Positions 9,768-19,893 are shown, numbered from the stretch's first letter. The stretch: 64,000 nucleotides of DNA from Lucinisca nassula (GCA_963580285.1 OY757024.1:121954045-122018044); one strand, 5' to 3'. The notes: generated by a model not told the origin, from the sequence alone. Numbers and translations: made by a program.

Positions 9768-9943
9768 TTCTTATATCTTTGGGTAAATGGACTAAATCCA
9801 AAACAAAGTAACAAACACGATGGGTTCTCAACTCATTATAATATCAAAACGGATGTTATGATCACGTGACATAAAAAGAATTTAGCTAATACCAAATAAT
9901 AGATTCGTGAACGCTAGTTAGGTTAAGTTCAACAAATACTACA
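9768..9943 (-). repeat. 3' LTR of the Gypsy element
   Basis: 176 bp, starting TGTAGTATTTG and ending GATATAAGAA on the element strand. It differs from the 5' LTR at four positions. The element end is AA rather than the canonical CA. Confidence 0.92.
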
Positions 9944-10147
9944 TTCCCTCAACACAAATTACGAATTTAAAGAGTACATGGTTTTTCTTCAACTTTGAAA
10001 TGTCTGAAATCCAAAAGAAGATTAAATTTGCAATATTACTAATAGGCATGTAAATCCAGAATGCACTTTTTTCTAAATTAAACAACAAAATTGAGTTGAC
10101 TGCACTGCTAATTTTTCAACAGTTTTTTTCCAAGTTTATTTCGCACA

Positions 10148-10699
10148 TTATAGGTCTAAACGTTGAGGTTTTTTCCTGTCTCGTTCTGGATAGCGTCTAG
10201 TTAGAACTTCCGGTTTAGGTAAAGTCACTGGTGGTTTTGGCTGAAGTAGTTCATCTCGCTGTGTGATTGTACCGGTACTATCCGATTGGGTGACCCCCTG
10301 TTGGCCACCTCCCAGCTCTGAAGTATCGTGGATCCCATTTGCATTTCCATTTGTAAAGTCTCGTTTTAAAGTTTCACCCTGATTCGGTGGTGTCACAACA
10401 GGAACATGTATATCTATCGGTTCCTGTTCTCTGGGTAAAGTCACAGATGATTCCATTAGATGATCTATATGACAGTATCTGATTTTCTTGCCAACATTTA
10501 CCAGGTATGTCCTTGGACCTTTTTCCTTCAAAATTGTCCCTGATAGCCATATCCACTTTTTCCCTCCTGGTAACGTGGTTTTTACCTGAACTTTTTCACC
10601 CTTTTCGAAAGAACGAACTTTTGTATGTGATCTATCATGGTATTTTTTCATTGTGTCCTGTTTACTTTCAACTTGGGTCTCTTTATTTGGCTTGATCAA
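10148..10699 (-). pseudogene. Gypsy integrase C-terminal domain (frameshifted from Pol)
   Basis: 183 residues continuing the integrase in another frame. KVQVKTTLPGGKKWIWLSG and GPRTYLVNVG form the small beta-rich C-terminal domain, followed by a polar tail ending RRYPERDRKKPQRLDL. Reading backwards from its first Met, the frame stays open into 10760, where it joins the Pol frame by a one-base deletion in a CCCAAAC run. This break probably disables the copy. Confidence 0.8.
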
Positions 10700-10713
10700 T
10701 GTAAGTCTAGATC

Positions 10714-13008
10714 TTAACTGTCTTTTAAGAAACAGAACAGCTGGACTCTCCTTTGTGGTTGTTTGGGCGTATTACGATAAACGATGAGAAAGTTGGCAAG
10801 TCTATGTTCCAGAGATAATGTCTTTCCTTTATGCTTTGCATCAAAAACTTGCGTTTTCAATGCTTTCTTCAACATCCCCACAGATCTTTCTGCTGCTCCA
10901 TTTGAAGAGGGATGGTATGGTGGAATTAAAGTGTGTTTTATTCCATTAGCCTCCATGAAACTTTTGAAAGCCTGTGAAACAAATTGCGGACCGTTATCGC
11001 TAACTAGCTCCTCTACAATACCCCATGTCGCGAATAAAGATCTGAGTTTATCAACTGTCTTTTCTGCTGTAGTAGAGGACATTGGGATTACTTCAAGCCA
11101 TTTAGAATAACTGTCTATAACTACTAGAAACATTTGTCCTTTGAAGTCCGCAAAATCAATATGAACGCGTTGCCACGGTCTTGTGGCCCATTTCCAGGGA
11201 TGTAATGGAGATTCAGGTGGCGCGTTCTTTACTGATATACATGCTGCACACCCTTTTACCAGACATTCAACTTCGGCGTCAATGTTAGGCCACCACGCGT
11301 AACTACGCGCCAATGCTTTCATCCTGCACATTCCAATGTGTTCCTCATACATTTCATCCAAAATTCTTTCTCTGTACTTAGTTGGTATTACCACTCTTAG
11401 TCCCCATAAGATAACTCCCTGATCAACTGATAACTCTGTTTTTCTACTGAAAAATGGTCTTAGTTCCGTATCATTTACATGATTTGGCCACCCATTAAGA
11501 ACATACTCATAAACTTTGCTTAACACCGGGTCTTTTCTGGTGGCTTCAGCTATATCTACACTGTTAATTGGAATAGCGTCAATGAATGAAAAATTGACTT
11601 CCTCCTCGTGCTCCGCATTCTCTACTGGTAATCGTGATAAACAATCACAGTTGGCATGATCCATGGATTTCCTATATACAATGTCATAAGTATATGCTGA
11701 TAATGTAACAGCCCATCTTTGCAAGCGAGCTGCTGCTAATGTTGGGTCACCTTTCTTCGGACCTAAGATGGTAGTTAAGGCCTTATGGTCAGTTATCAGT
11801 GTAAACTTTCTAGCATACAGATATTTATGAAATTTCTTAATTCCAAAATGAATGGAAAGAGCTTCCTTCTCTAACTGAGAATAGTTCTTTTCACTGGCAC
11901 TAAGTGTTCTGGATGCAAACGCAATAGGCCTTTCTGATCTATCCTCCATGATATGAGAGATTACTGCCCCTACGCCATAAGATGACGCATCACAAGCTAA
12001 TGTAACTGTTTTTCTCATATCAAAATGTACAAGCAGTCCACTTTCTACTACTAGTCTCTTACTCTCCTTGAATGCCTTTTCACAGTTCTTAGTCCACAGC
12101 CACTGTACATCCTGTTTGAGGAGTTCATTAAGAGGCTGCAGTACAGTGCTCAAATTTGGCAAGAATGCCCTGAAATAGTTCAGCAAACCAAGGTAAGACT
12201 TGAGCTCACTGACATTAGTTGGACTGGGTGCTTTCTGAATACTTTCTATTTTATCCTTAGTAGCTTGAGTGCCCTGAGCATTCACCAGATGCCCCATGTA
12301 CATGACTTCGTCTGCCATGAAAATACATTTATCTTCACGTAACTTAACGTTATGTTCCTGAAGTCTTGTTAACACTTCTCGTAAAATTTTCAGATGACTT
12401 TCATCGTCCGGGGCAGTTATAAGTATATCGTCGATTCTACACACCACATGCGAAAGCCCCACCAATATTTGATCCATCACGGACTGAAACATAGCAGGTG
12501 CTGTTGAAACACCATATACCAAGCGCCGATATCTGAATAATCCCAGTGATGTGTTCACTGTAAGGTATTCCTCTGAATTCCTATCTAACTCAAGCTGTAA
12601 ATATGCCTGCGACAAGTCTAATTTTGTAAACTTTTTGCCCCCGGCGAGAGTCGCGAACATATCATCCACATTTGGAATTGGATGTTCTTCTTCCCTTATC
12701 GTTTGGTTAACTGTAACCTTATAATCACCACAAATTCTCACTGACCCATCCGGTTTGGGTACAACGACTAGTGGTGTGGCCCACTGACTAGTTTTCACTG
12801 GATAAAGAATTCCTTCAGATTCTAGCCTTTTCAACTCTTTTTCTACAGTTTCTTTGAGAGCATACGGAACAGATCTTGCTTTATGAAATACCGGTTGTGA
12901 GTTTTCTTTCATGCTGATATGAGCCTTAAATCCCCTGATAGGCGTATTGTTTTTCTGAAACACTCCCCGAAATTCTGTCCTCAGACTAGCTAGTGTGTCT
13001 TCTTTCAC
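10714..13008 (-). CDS. pol: Gypsy Pol: reverse transcriptase, RNase H, integrase
   Basis: 764 residues. RT: LDLSQAY with D131, catalytic RIDDIL at 191-196. RNase H: D340, E380, D407. Integrase: Zn-binding region 553-590 (CVKGC-type cysteines 587 and 590), then D618, D671 and E707, a D-D-35-E triad. Oddities: the residue before IDD is R where Tyr is usual in Y-x-D-D, and residue 554 is Y where a zinc-finger His is usual. Near 10750 a one-base shift moves the reading to another frame, leaving 15-20 aberrant residues before the stop. The protein would copy and integrate the element. Confidence 0.9.
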   Translation of the reverse strand: MKEDTLASLRTEFRGVFQKNNTPIRGFKAHISMKENSQPVFHKARSVPYALKETVEKELKRLESEGILYPVKTSQWATPLVVVPKPDGSVRICGDYKVTVNQTIREEEHPIPNVDDMFATLAGGKKFTKLDLSQAYLQLELDRNSEEYLTVNTSLGLFRYRRLVYGVSTAPAMFQSVMDQILVGLSHVVCRIDDILITAPDDESHLKILREVLTRLQEHNVKLREDKCIFMADEVMYMGHLVNAQGTQATKDKIESIQKAPSPTNVSELKSYLGLLNYFRAFLPNLSTVLQPLNELLKQDVQWLWTKNCEKAFKESKRLVVESGLLVHFDMRKTVTLACDASSYGVGAVISHIMEDRSERPIAFASRTLSASEKNYSQLEKEALSIHFGIKKFHKYLYARKFTLITDHKALTTILGPKKGDPTLAAARLQRWAVTLSAYTYDIVYRKSMDHANCDCLSRLPVENAEHEEEVNFSFIDAIPINSVDIAEATRKDPVLSKVYEYVLNGWPNHVNDTELRPFFSRKTELSVDQGVILWGLRVVIPTKYRERILDEMYEEHIGMCRMKALARSYAWWPNIDAEVECLVKGCAACISVKNAPPESPLHPWKWATRPWQRVHIDFADFKGQMFLVVIDSYSKWLEVIPMSSTTAEKTVDKLRSLFATWGIVEELVSDNGPQFVSQAFKSFMEANGIKHTLIPPYHPSSNGAAERSVGMLKKALKTQVFDAKHKGKTLSLEHRLANFLIVYRNTPKQPQRRVQLFCFLKDS

Positions 13009-14188
13009 CGAAAATTTCGGTCCAGTTTAGTTGTAATTCCTCTAACCAATTTCGGCCTAATAACGAAGGTCCATTCCCTCTAACTACCACTAATGGTAAA
13101 ACTTTCTGTTCTGTTATGCCGTACTTCACTGGCACATCACACTGACCCACTCTTTCGATAGTTTGCCCAGAATATGATTTAAGTTTAATATCTGTCTTTT
13201 TTAATGGACGGTCTTTTAAATTGTGTTCATAAATATTCTCAGAAACAATACTCACTCCACTTCCTGTATCGATTTCCATCAATATGGGTTTTGAACAAAT
13301 TTGAATGTTAACTTGGTATTTCCTCTTTTCGTCTCCAGAGGTTTTGTATATCCCCATTAAATATTCCGGTTGTGTCTCTGAATCGGAATTTTCTGTGGCA
13401 CTACTTTCAGTTTCTTCCACGTACTTCACTGATTGTTTCTTCAAACACCGTCTTGCTAGGTGACCTACTTTTGAACAATTATAGCATTTAGAGTTTTTGA
13501 ATTTACAGGTAGCAGGGTTATGCTTGTCACCACACCTAAAGCACTCTTTTGAATGTACATTTACTTCCTGTTTATATGATTTACTAACAAATTTGTCCTT
13601 GTTTTGTGGTTTAGTATGATGTTTTGTGGGTCGTTTCACCTTAACTACATTAACAGATGCACCACCTTGAGGCTGAAATGATGCACTGTCACTATCAGCC
13701 ATTTCCATGGCCGATGCCAAGCTCACCGCGTTCTCGAATGTTAACTCCGCCTCGGCAAGTAATTTTCTTTGAATGTTCTCTGACCGAAGACCACATACCA
13801 GCCGATCACGTAATGCATCCTGCAGAAAAGTCCCGAATTCACAGTCTATGGACAGCTTCTTTAAAGCTACCACATAATCTGTCACCTCTCCCTCATTTTG
13901 ATTTCTTTTGTGAAATTTAAATCTCTCTGAAATCACAATGGGTTTGGGGTGATAATGGTCTTTTAACGCTTTGGTTAAAACTGCAAAAGTTTTGTCCTTT
14001 GGTAATGCAGGTTGTACTAAGTTTTTCAGAATTCCATATGCTGTGGGTCCCACCACAAACAAAAATATTGGCACTTTCCTGTCATTCCCGACATCATTTG
14101 CCGCCAAAAACTGCTCAAAGCGTTCCAGATAGCAAATAAAGGATTCACGTTCCTCCCGGAATTCTCCTATCTTCCCAATCGTTGGCAT
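12986..14188 (-). CDS. gag-pr: Gypsy Gag and aspartic protease
   Basis: I chose the ATG at 14188 (MPTIGKIGEF) because the upstream ATG is in the LTR. The capsid-like region is followed by two zinc knuckles, CFRCGDKHNPATC (C-x2-C-x3-H-x4-C) and CYNCSKVGHLARRC (C-x2-C-x4-H-x4-C), which bind the RNA genome. The protease has EIDTGSGVSIV and the late SLLGRNWL motif and would cut the polyprotein. The frame ends 23 nt past the start of the pol frame. The pol continuation lies in the +1 frame, so either a +1 shift or an indel separates them. Confidence 0.88.
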   Translation of the reverse strand: MPTIGKIGEFREERESFICYLERFEQFLAANDVGNDRKVPIFLFVVGPTAYGILKNLVQPALPKDKTFAVLTKALKDHYHPKPIVISERFKFHKRNQNEGEVTDYVVALKKLSIDCEFGTFLQDALRDRLVCGLRSENIQRKLLAEAELTFENAVSLASAMEMADSDSASFQPQGGASVNVVKVKRPTKHHTKPQNKDKFVSKSYKQEVNVHSKECFRCGDKHNPATCKFKNSKCYNCSKVGHLARRCLKKQSVKYVEETESSATENSDSETQPEYLMGIYKTSGDEKRKYQVNIQICSKPILMEIDTGSGVSIVSENIYEHNLKDRPLKKTDIKLKSYSGQTIERVGQCDVPVKYGITEQKVLPLVVVRGNGPSLLGRNWLEELQLNWTEIFGERRHTS

Positions 14189-14255
14189 GATTTCTGCTAT
14201 ATCCCCGATACACAGAATCACAGAGAAGTTTGTTACACCCAAATCCTCGTCGCCC

Positions 14256-14431
14256 TTCTTATATCTATGGGTAAATGGACTAAATCCAACACAAAGTAAC
14301 AAACACGATGGGTTCTCAACTCATTATAATATCAAAACGGATGTTATGATCACGTGACATAAAAAGAATTTAGCTAATACCAAATAATAGACTCGTGAAC
14401 GCTAGTTAGGTTAACTTCAACAAATACTACA
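14256..14431 (-). repeat. 5' LTR of the Gypsy element
   Basis: 176 bp, same ends as the 3' LTR. The first ATG of the longest open frame lies inside this LTR and is not likely to be the gag start. Confidence 0.92.
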
Positions 14432-14435
14432 AAAG

Positions 14436-14900
14436 TCAGAAATTAATAAAAAAATGTATCATATAAAATTTTAAGCTCCCTTCTAAAAGCTTTCCTTTTT
14501 TACCTCTTATGGGTCTATCAAGTTTTGAATTTAATTTGTCCGGGATGCTCTCGTATTTTGTCCGGGATGTGGGGGTAGTGGTGCATTGTCATAATATCTC
14601 GACATGTGATGGTCACTTATTTATAACAATTGTATCAGATACAATTCTGAGCTCCATTCTAAAAGAATATTAAATGTTTTCTTTTTATACGCCCCATTGA
14701 GACAGTTGTCCTGTAATTGTCCGGGAAATGTCCGGAGAAAAATGCGCGTAGTGGTGCGTTATCCCTAATGTATCGACTTCAGGTAATAAGAAATTAATAA
14801 AATTAGTATCAAGTAAAATTTTAAGCTCCATTATAAAAGATTGTATTTTTTTTTTCATTTGTAACATTTTAAGGGTCCATTTTAAACTAGGAAAGCCGGA
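14436..14900. repeat. Degenerate tandem repeat, right half
   Basis: Continuation of the family at 8815-9763. 'gtcagaaattaataaaa' at 14435 joins 'ctcggcttgtgaa' at 9755 once the Gypsy element is ignored, as in the uninterrupted repeats at 9135-9150. Confidence 0.7.
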
Positions 14901-15034
14901 GAAGGTAAGAATTTAGCTGAAATTTATACAAAAATAACGCAAATATGAATAAAAAACAATGTTTTGGCTTTTCAATCTTTTTATTATTGTCATTTGAACT
15001 TTTTATGCCATTTCTCATGTTTTACTGTTTGCAG

Positions 15035-15201
15035 GGCCGACAGGTTGTCTCAAGGGCGGGACAGTGTCCCGGCCCTGGAAAGTCTGTCTCGGCCATCGGG
15101 TCAGCTAGATAGACTTTGTAGGCAAGATGTCTGCCACAAACAGAGTGAGATAGGGGCTGCAAAATCTGTCGTCCCAAGGGCAATACAAGAATATGTTTAT
15201 G
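15035..15201 (+). other. Possible isolated exon or gene fragment, not recognised
   Basis: A pyrimidine-rich TTTACTGTTTGCAG precedes, and GTAAAT follows, an open 167-nt stretch encoding about 55 residues (including LSQGRDSVPALESLSRPSGQ). I recognise no domain. The splice-like borders and absence of repeats distinguish it from its surroundings, but nothing else supports a gene. Confidence 0.2.
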
Positions 15202-15509
15202 GTAAATACAGTTGTTAAACTTCATATTTATGCGAAAAGTCACCGGATTGGAAAGCTTACATTTGGGGGTGTTCTTCAGCCGAACTTCATTAATCGAACG
15301 TATTTGGGACCATGGTAATTTGTTAGAGATATGGGCAGTTCAAACTACTGATGTCTAATCATAGCGCCAGGTCTTGAGGCGTAATTAAGATTTCTTAATG
15401 ATTTCATTGTGATCTTCTATACAAAAAGTTAGAAACGCCTAAATGAGGCGCTTATAATGAGTACACGACATACCACAGGACAACAATATAAATATATGAA
15501 TATCTGGGG

Positions 15510-15960
15510 ATGCCGAAAGAAATGAAAGCGATAATGCAAAACTACCCCAACATCCAGGACACAATACGGGAATTCCCGGACATATTCACTTCAAACATAA
15601 ACCCCTAAAATCGTAAAAATGAAAAATATGTTTAATAATCCTTTAGAATTGAGCTCCAAATTTTATTTGATACTAATTTTATTAAATTCTGACCACCCAA
15701 AATGGAGATATTAGGGATAACGCACCAATACCCCCCAACATCCAGGACACAATCCTTGAATTTCTCGGACAAATTAACTTAAAAAATGGACCCCTAAAAT
15801 GTTAAAAATGAAAACAATTTCTTTATAATCTTTTAGAATGGAGCTTGAACTTTTATTTGATACTTATTTTATTAATTACTGACCGCCCGACGTCGAGATA
15901 TAAGGGATAACGCACCACTATCCGCATTTTCCCGGACATTTGCCGGACAATTCCCGTCCG
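15510..15960. repeat. Degenerate ~190-bp repeat, inverted copies
   Basis: Two and a half units on the opposite strand relative to 8815-9763 ('ccccaacatccaggacacaat' recurs about 190 bp apart). Confidence 0.65.
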
Positions 15961-16346
15961 TTGGATCCTTTCAGGAAAGCAGCGTAGCGTAACATTTGTA
16001 CTGAAGGTCATCAGAATCAGAATTGTTACTGGTGACACTTCAAATGACATCCATACACCAGGTCCTGTGATGGGAAGATAGTCCCTAGCTCTCACCAAAG
16101 AGATTAATTTAGCTACACAATCCTCAGCACCTTTAGCCGTTGAAATAACCGACTCCAATCTCTAATGGTTCGGGGGAAGAATGATTCTTTATAAATGTCT
16201 TTGCAGCAAGGGTGGAAAAACGCCATTGAATGATGATTTCTACAGTGCCTAGCTTGGGAAACAAGTTCATCTGTTGGGATGCTGGCAGCACCCTTTAGAC
16301 CTTTGTATAAAAGTATGAGCCTACTGTCTTTTATCCTCTTCTTGAG

Positions 16347-17058
16347 ATTTGATTTGTTTGATTTGGTGTTTAACGTCCCCGTCAACAAAGTATAGGTCAT
16401 TTTGGAGACGTTGCTTCCAATTTTGTGGCACTTTTACCCGACATTGAGATGAAATGACATCTCAAGCTATGTCGCACAAATAAACCAATAGGGTTTATTA
16501 CATTGACGGATCGACTCGCACGGCTTTGCCTGGACAGACTTAGATCCTCTAAGGTGTAAACAACAGCTGAAAAAAATTTTGGTCGGTAGGTTGGAGAAAC
16601 TTTTTTTTGTTATTCTTTTTTTTTTTTCTCTCGAAAATAATAATAAAAAAAAACAGGGTCGGGCCTGTAATTTTTATGTGTCTTTGTTTTTGTACATGTG
16701 TTTTGTCAATAAAATGGTCAACTTGCTACTTGCACTGTATATCATAGTTCATTTTAGGTGCTCAAAAAAGTCAGCTCTGTATTTTGGAAGGTACTAAATG
16801 CCATAAACTACAAAATGTACTTAAAACCCGAAATTACTATGCGAAAATGCAAATACCACTCTGGGTAGTGTTGAATATTGAAAATGGTAGGGTCGGTGTT
16901 TTATTTTTTTTTTTTTTTGTTCTTTTATTGATAAAAATATTAAGGTTTACCAGTACTCGTCTGCGGGTCGGTTTCAGCTCTGCGTGGAAGCATCATGCAG
17001 CCCAGTTATGTCTAAATAAGTTTTTAAGTTAATTTGTCCGATGGACGGGGTCCTACTT
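16347..17058 (-). mobile_element. SINE-S copy a, with nested insertion, 8-bp target duplication
   Basis: SINE-S is a label used here for a ~290-bp element recurring at 37.8, 38.0, 45.2, 48.3, 54.4 and 58.7 kb. Its 3' end (minus strand) is GACGTTAAAC followed by CAAA repeats. This copy is flanked by TTCTTGAG (16339-16346, 17059-17066), lies in LINE coding sequence, and is itself split by ~390 bp at about 16553-16944. Confidence 0.82.
16553..16944. other. Unidentified ~390-bp insertion inside the SINE
   Basis: T-rich, no coding sequence. The host SINE reads 'cctctaag' before it and 'ggtttaccagtact' after it, as in uninterrupted copies at 48.5 and 54.5 kb. A short motif 'gggtcgg' and a long T run occur near both ends. 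Family unknown. Confidence 0.5.
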
Positions 17059-17179
17059 TTCTTGAGAGACTCCCATCTTAATTTTCCTAGTATTCCAGTC
17101 ATGCTCCCAGTTTCAAAACAGTAATTGCTTGTTACAAATCTAGCAGATCTATTCTGCATTTATTCAATTTCTTCATTAA

Positions 17180-17491
17180 AGGCATTTATTCTTGATTATT
17201 GAGGACTATCATTTCATTACATAATATTATGTAGCCCTCAGTGCTGACTAAAGAGAAGTCCTCTGTCTGCAACAGGAAGGGACCGCCTTGGGGAAAATCA
17301 ATAATTGACTAACTGTTAAGTAGAGTGTACCTTATTGATTTCCCCTTTAGTACCTCAGTCAGGGGATTCAACAGGATCTACTAATCACCCTATTAAAGGT
17401 CGCCTTTGATCTGCTATAGACAGTATATCACAGGGGGCAATAAAACAATTATGAACACACGGTGTGTCCTACCGTCTAAGAATAAATGCCT
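17180..17491. repeat. MITE, 14-bp perfect TIRs, TTAA target duplication
   Basis: 312 bp with TIR AGGCATTTATTCTT (17180-17193, inverted at 17478-17491) between TTAA copies at 17176-17179 and 17492-17495. It interrupts the LINE frame between GVVLN and EEIE. TTAA duplication is piggyBac-like, but the TIR does not begin CCC, so the superfamily is uncertain. Confidence 0.85.
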
Positions 17492-18868
17492 TTAAGAACC
17501 ACTCCGCTGGGGTCCCAGATACAACTACCATATTCCAAAATTGGGCGAACAAGGCCTTTATATGCTGCCTGTTTCACATCCTGAGGACACTGATGAAGTG
17601 TTCGCCTCACAAAACCAAGCGTTCTATTTGCCTTTATACACATGTTGCTAATATGTGTATTCCATCTCAAATCGTGTGTGAGTGTCACCCCAAGGTATTT
17701 AATGGAATTCCCGTTATCGAGGAACGTTCCCTCTGTGTATGAAGCCTCAATTATATTTGTTCTTGTCCTAGTTATCTGCATAATATTACATTTAACGGGC
17801 TGAAATCTCATGCCCTATTTCCGTGCCCAACATCCTAATCTATCTGTATCATTCTGAAGTTTGTGTCCTCTGTATCTCTAATTTCCCGGTAGCAAACACA
17901 GTCATCTGCGAACAGTCTAATTAGTACTTACAGTTATCTGCGAAGAGTCTCATTTCTGAGACAATTTCAGTGGAAATATCATTGATGTATAGGGAGAATA
18001 AAAGCGGACCAAGAACGGTCCCTTGTGGGAATCCAGACAAAACTGGTGCCCACTCTGAAGATTCACCATTATCAACAACACGCTGTTTTCTGTAGCAAAG
18101 AAAAGCATCTATCCATTTGAGAGTATTTCCCCCAATTCCACAACCAAATAACTTTGATTTAAGTAGTTCATGTTGTGGGGTGTCAAAAGCGTTCTCGAAG
18201 TCCAGAATAAAACTGTCTACCTGTCCCCCTTTGTCCAAGATGTTTGCCTAGTCATTAATAACTGTGCTCAACTGAGTTTCACACTATGCCTTTTCCTAAA
18301 TACATGTTGCCTGTCTTACAAAGAGTTATGTTCATCAAAGTGGGCCATGATGTTTGAGCAAACTATATGTTCTAGCAATTTACACAGAAGACAAATCAGA
18401 GACACAGAGTGATAATTACGGGCAAGAGCACTATCTCCTTTTTTGAAGAGTGTGCAAATGTTCGCTAGAAGCCATTCTTTGGTGATTTCACCCGTATCAA
18501 GAAACTGTTGAAACAGGTGAGCAAAAACCGGACCTAACTCTATTGCTAGTTTTTTCAGGACTCTAGGATGAAGCTTATCAGGTCCTAAAGCTTTAGTGGG
18601 GTTTAAGCCTTTAAATAAGTAGCTTGATCACTCCTGTCGACAACACAATAATATTATCCACGAATGGGACCGATCTTCTAGTCAATGTAACCTCCGTGAA
18701 CTCAGTTTTATTAAACGAATCATTGAATTGACCGACTAGTTCCTCTGCCGTTTCAGAGTCTGATTCGGCAACCCCGTTTCCTCCTCTTTTATTGAGGGGC
18801 GGGATACCTTGCCTGTCTGTCTTCTGACTATTGATATATCTGAGTTCAGGACTAATGGACATTTGCAC
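17476..18868 (-). pseudogene. LINE ORF2 linker and reverse transcriptase, broken
   Basis: 18868-18611 encodes the linker (LRYINSQKTDRQG, SETAEELVGQFNDSF). 18610-18240 encodes LNPTKALGPDKLHPRVLKKL and following RT fingers with a few breaks. 18238-17921 encodes FILDFENAFDTPQHELLK, GFPQGTVLGPLLF and RLFADNC. 17811-17476 encodes VKCNIMQITRTR, IKYLGVTLTHDLRWNTHI and RPILEYGSCIWDP. The active site is duplicated: RLFADNC (17931-17950) is followed after a stop by RLFADDCVCY (17891-17918). The first copy has N for the second Asp. Confidence 0.8.
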
Positions 18869-18904
18869 TGTAGGATTGCTAGTCGGTCGGTTATGGTCTA
18901 TCTA

Positions 18905-19232
18905 TCTATCTTCCGGTTTCGCCTTAACCCCAGGAGGGGACACAGACGTTGTATATTACACTCCAATTTTGCAGGATGAAAACCTACACAGTAATCATGT
19001 AATTACGGTAGGGTTTTTAACCTGCGCATGGGATGGTTTTTCCTGCACAGGGTGCAGGGTGCCTCCAGTTAACGTCCCGGTCCGAAGGACGGTGCATTTT
19101 ATGACATTCATCCCTGCAAATGATGCCAATGGAGCGTTTCGGACACCGAAATTTTATCACCGCTGCCGGGGATCGAACTCGGGACCTCTAGCATGATAGG
19201 CAAGTGCACTAACCACTGAGCTTTCACGCTCC
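18905..19232 (-). mobile_element. tRNA-derived SINE (second family)
   Basis: On the minus strand it starts GGAGCGTGAAAGCTCAGTGG with A box (AAGCTCAGTGG), anticodon-like loop CTATCAT and B box-like AGTTCGATCCC, then a body and a GATA-rich tail (18897-18912). It adjoins the LINE 5' break. The tRNA head is diverged; an Asp-like anticodon position (ATC) is the best guess. Confidence 0.7.
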
Positions 19233-19427
19233 ACAATGCTCATTAGGGGACCTATCTCAGGTCTTATTTACAAAAGCCAACGAAGATTTCATTTATAGAA
19301 TTCATTAGCAAATTAACCGATTATTGTATAACATTTGTTTCACAAGATTGTCATCGAGATGAATCAGCTTGACCAGTGTGACCATGTAAACCATACAGAT
19401 GCAGGTTGGGTCCTCGAATGTGTACAA

Positions 19428-19696
19428 TCAAATTACTGACCACTCCAAGGCGGTTCTTCTGTCGTGGTTTATTTTTGTTATGGATTGTCTTTGCGTGTTT
19501 GTATCGCTTATATTATTTAGTTTTGGATAGCCGATTGGCCATTTTGTGGGAAAGTAACTGTCCTTATGGCTTTCCGCTATTGATGTTTGTATTATGGTCT
19601 GTTATTTCATGTTTGTGTTTCTTTCCCTTTAGTGTCTCTGATGGGAGCTGTGGGTTAATTGTATCGATTCCTGCAGACTATTGCCTTCACTTCTAA
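19428..19696 (+). mobile_element. R1 3' tail fragment
   Basis: Matches the R1 3' UTR of copies A and B ('ccaaggcggttcttctgtcg', 'gtgggaaagtaactgtcctta'). No coding part. It runs straight into a palindromic MITE. Confidence 0.7.
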
Positions 19697-19893
19697 ACCT
19701 TATTCTTCTTATTTCTGCTCTAAAATATAAATTGTTGGTACTCTCTAGAACCGCCTCTATGAGGCGGTAACGAGTACCCACAATCTATATTTTAAGCAGA
19801 AATAAGATAACCATTACAATTTTTCATCTTAAAATTCTCGTTTTTCGGTGGTAAAAGTTATAATGTATTTATATAGGCGTATTTTCGTTATGA
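19697..19893. repeat. Palindromic MITE copy, one end missing
   Basis: The core hairpin is centred near 19764 (GAACCGCCTC and GAGGCGGT) between inverted TTTCTGCT...AAATATA and TATATTTTAAGCAGAAA arms. It ends in TATAGGCGTATTTTCGTTATGAT, the family terminal repeat. The left terminus is replaced by an R1 tail. Confidence 0.72.

Larger units (their letters stand above)
9768..14431 (-). mobile_element. Ty3/Gypsy LTR retrotransposon, near complete (Mag-like)
   Basis: 4664 bp, flanked by AAAG direct repeats (9764-9767, 14432-14435). On the minus strand: 5' LTR, possible primer-binding site GGCGACGAGGATTT just inside it, gag with two zinc knuckles, protease, RT, RNase H, integrase, a short purine tract (GAGGGAA), then 3' LTR. 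The two LTRs differ at 4 of 176 positions, so insertion is recent. The paired zinc knuckles and integrase style suggest the Mag lineage (inference). It lies inside the degenerate repeat that continues on both sides. Confidence 0.92.
16010..17175 (-). pseudogene. LINE ORF2 C-terminal part, split by a SINE
   Basis: 17159-17067 encodes MQNRSARFVTSNYCFETGSM and GKLRWESLKK. The SINE lies between. 16338-16160 resumes KKRIKDSRLILLYKGLKGAA through SFFPRTIRDWSRL, and 16158-16040 continues in another frame with ISTAKGAEDCVAKLISLV. The protein order across the SINE is seamless, confirming an insertion into coding sequence. Confidence 0.8.
15961..18880 (-). mobile_element. Old LINE (CR1/Jockey type), interrupted by a SINE and a MITE
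   Basis: On the minus strand, from 18868 down to about 16010, translated pieces follow LINE ORF2 order: pre-RT linker, RT, thumb, C-terminal tail. The 5' end with the endonuclease is missing. A SINE (16347-17058) and a TTAA-flanked MITE (17180-17491) split the frame. The 3' UTR near 16010 ends in a GAATCAGAATTGT-like tail also seen at 9288. Confidence 0.82.
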
